Positions 6,328 to 8,687 of a DNA stretch of 8,687 nucleotides are shown piece after piece. This DNA is from CAZBRS01 sp964494475 (GTDB taxonomy: Bacteria; Myxococcota_A; UBA9042; CAZBRS01), in NCBI GenBank assembly GCA_964494475.1, contig CAZBRS010000114.1, positions 1-8,687 on the forward strand, read 5' to 3'. Position 1 is the first letter of the stretch; every line of letters starts with the position of its first letter. The position numbers were made by a program, and so were the translations under genes. The notes beneath the pieces were generated by a model. The model was not told the DNA's origin. It made no database searches and saw only the letters and a list, made by a program, of their open reading frames with translations.

Positions 6328-7203
6328 TTACTCGCAAGCCCCCACGCGATCGGGCAGGCGCCGCAGCGCCAACGCCTCGTGCACCGACGCCTCGCCGCGC
6401 CAGGGCACGGTCACGCCGGCCACCAGGCAGGGCATCAGGCAGCCGTCGGCGGTCACGCGCAGCTTGCTGCAGCGGCTGCAGAACGAGTGCTGGAAGGGGC
6501 TGACGATCTCGACGGTGGCGCCGTCCACGTCGAACTGCTCGCGGCCCTGCAGCTCGCGAACGCGGTGCGCGGTGGCGCGGGCGGCCAGGCGGTCGCGCAC
6601 GGGGCCGAGCGGCACGTGGTGGGCGCGGAAGAACCGATCGGAGTCGGACGTGGCGATGAGCTCGATGAGCTGCAGGATGACGCCGTGGGCCCCGGCCACC
6701 GCGATCAGCTCGTCGATCTCGTGCTCGTTCACGTCGCGGAGCACCACCATGTTCAGCTTCACGGGCCCCAGGCCCGCCGCGACCGCCGCCTCGAGGCCGG
6801 GCAGCACGCGCTGCAGCGACTTGGGCGTCACGCTCGACGACAGCGAGTCGCAGCCGATGTTCACGCGCTGCAGGCCGGCTGCGGCGAGCGGCCGGGCCAG
6901 CTCGGCCAGGCGCGTGCCGTTGGTGGTGAGGCTGATGTCGGTGTACCCCGCGTCGCGGAGCACCGCCACGATGTCGGGCAGGTCGGCGCGCACCAGGGGC
7001 TCGCCCCCCGTGAGCTTGACCTTGTCGAGGCCGAAGCGCGCGAGGGTGGTGACGATCTCGTTGAGCAGGGGCAGGCTCATCTCGGGCCCGGTCGCGCGCG
7101 ACCCCTCCCGGTGGCAGTAGGCGCAGGCCAGATCGCAACGCTGCGTCACCGACAGGCGCAGGTGGGTCAGGAGGCGACCGAGCGGATCGACGGGCGGCGG
7201 CAC
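6328..7203 (-). CDS. moaA: MoaA-like radical SAM GTP 3',8-cyclase, short form
   Basis: MoaA converts GTP to (8S)-3',8-cyclo-7,8-dihydro-GTP, the first step of molybdenum cofactor synthesis, in the cytoplasm. In this 291-residue protein the SAM cluster motif CxxxCxxC is C23/C27/C30 and GGEP is at 66-69. The second, GTP-binding cluster is C242/C245/C259 in the expected CxxC-x13-C spacing, with an extra C255. SLTTNGTRL (91-99), LNMVVLRDVNE (150-160) and QLIEL (178-182) are family blocks. AYCHREG after the first cluster, and the overall length, recall archaeal-type MoaA. Lys247 stands where many MoaA have the first Arg of CNRLR; R249 is kept. The protein ends about 30 residues after C259 and lacks the C-terminal Gly-Gly of bacterial MoaA. 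The start is GTG 7203, with AGGGGAG (7207-7213) before it. No other cofactor genes are nearby. A different radical-SAM role cannot be fully excluded. Confidence 0.85.
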   Translation of the reverse strand: MPPPVDPLGRLLTHLRLSVTQRCDLACAYCHREGSRATGPEMSLPLLNEIVTTLARFGLDKVKLTGGEPLVRADLPDIVAVLRDAGYTDISLTTNGTRLAELARPLAAAGLQRVNIGCDSLSSSVTPKSLQRVLPGLEAAVAAGLGPVKLNMVVLRDVNEHEIDELIAVAGAHGVILQLIELIATSDSDRFFRAHHVPLGPVRDRLAARATAHRVRELQGREQFDVDGATVEIVSPFQHSFCSRCSKLRVTADGCLMPCLVAGVTVPWRGEASVHEALALRRLPDRVGACE

Positions 7204-7230
7204 GAGCTCCCCTCGAGGACGTCCGGGCGA

Positions 7231-7259
7231 ACGGTAGGCGGTCGGACCCCGCGGGTCAA
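7231..7259 (-). promoter_or_regulatory. Predicted moaA promoter
   Basis: Read on the - strand, TTGACC (7259-7254) and TACCGT (7236-7231) are 17 bp apart. The start would be near 7224, with a leader of about 20 nt before GTG 7203. The -35 box matches the sigma-70 consensus at five of six positions. The leader is too short to hold a molybdenum-cofactor riboswitch. Confidence 0.6.
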
Positions 7260-7268
7260 GCGTGCTTG
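7257..7268. promoter_or_regulatory. Palindrome between the two divergent promoters
   Basis: CAAGC-GT-GCTTG is a perfect inverted repeat, and the flanking GGGT and AACCC nearly extend it, with one unpaired base. It sits between and overlaps both -35 boxes. It may be an operator shared by moaA and the Ser/Thr kinase, or simply the result of two facing TTGA-type -35 boxes. Confidence 0.3.
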
Positions 7269-7294
7269 AACCCCCCTTCGTTCTCTGCTAGCGT
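7266..7294 (+). promoter_or_regulatory. Predicted promoter of the Ser/Thr kinase gene
   Basis: TTGAAC (7266-7271) and TAGCGT (7289-7294) are 17 bp apart, with an extended -10 (TGCTAGCGT). The start would be near 7301, about 30 nt before GTG 7331. The -10 box is identical to that of the histidine kinase promoter at 2937. Confidence 0.65.
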
Positions 7295-7330
7295 GCGCCT
7301 TGTTTTTCGTCCGGATTTCGGCGGTATCCC

Positions 7331-8687
<1,357 letters not shown>

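Noticed and set aside
5288..7120. Very long + strand open frame running from inside the sigma-54 activator through the intergenic region and across moaA
   Set aside because: It is out of frame with the activator and antisense to moaA. Its translation is Arg/Ala/Gly/Pro-rich with no domain, as expected for an off-frame reading of 70%-plus GC DNA.
7204..7230. Molybdenum cofactor riboswitch ahead of moaA
   Set aside because: The predicted leader is about 20 nt, too short for the Moco RNA motif, and no complex fold is apparent.

Overview
The window is very GC-rich and densely coded. It most resembles a member of the Myxococcota or a related deltaproteobacterial lineage. The signs are a membrane-anchored Ser/Thr kinase with an N-terminal zinc ribbon, an NtrB/NtrC-like pair with a sigma-54 activator, a lipoprotein with an Asp/Ala-rich linker, and frequent GTG starts. 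This placement is inferred from gene style only; no rRNA or other phylogenetic marker is present.

Region 1 (1-2906, + strand) is a tightly packed, probably co-transcribed run. It holds the last codons of an unidentified gene, an M20-family zinc metallohydrolase, a small CYTH-domain phosphohydrolase of the tripolyphosphatase type, and a predicted lipoprotein of the endonuclease/exonuclease/phosphatase (EEP) superfamily. The last two overlap by 4 bp.

Region 2 (2914-6071, + strand) is a two-gene signalling operon. It starts from its own predicted promoter 7 bp after the EEP stop codon. It encodes a soluble GAF-PAS histidine kinase and, overlapping by 4 bp, an NtrC-type REC-AAA+-Fis sigma-54 activator.

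Region 3 (6072-6327) is the only sizeable non-coding stretch (256 bp). It carries two similar dyad motifs 32 bp apart, then a near-consensus sigma-54 promoter (TGGCAC-N5-TTGC) pointing right, then a GC-rich hairpin. The promoter sits directly behind a sigma-54 activator gene, yet the only annotated gene ahead of it (moaA) lies on the opposite strand. It would therefore produce a short RNA or an antisense transcript. This is the most interesting feature of the window.

Region 4 (6328-8687) has moaA on the - strand, a radical-SAM enzyme resembling the short, archaeal-type MoaA. Diverging from it on the + strand is a zinc-ribbon Ser/Thr protein kinase that runs off the end of the window. The two genes share a 127-bp intergenic region with back-to-back predicted promoters. 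Three promoters in the window share one layout: TTGnnn, exactly 17 bp, then TA(G/C)CGT.

No tRNA, rRNA, CRISPR array, insertion sequence or phage gene was seen. Apart from the sigma-54 intergenic module, the window looks like ordinary chromosome.
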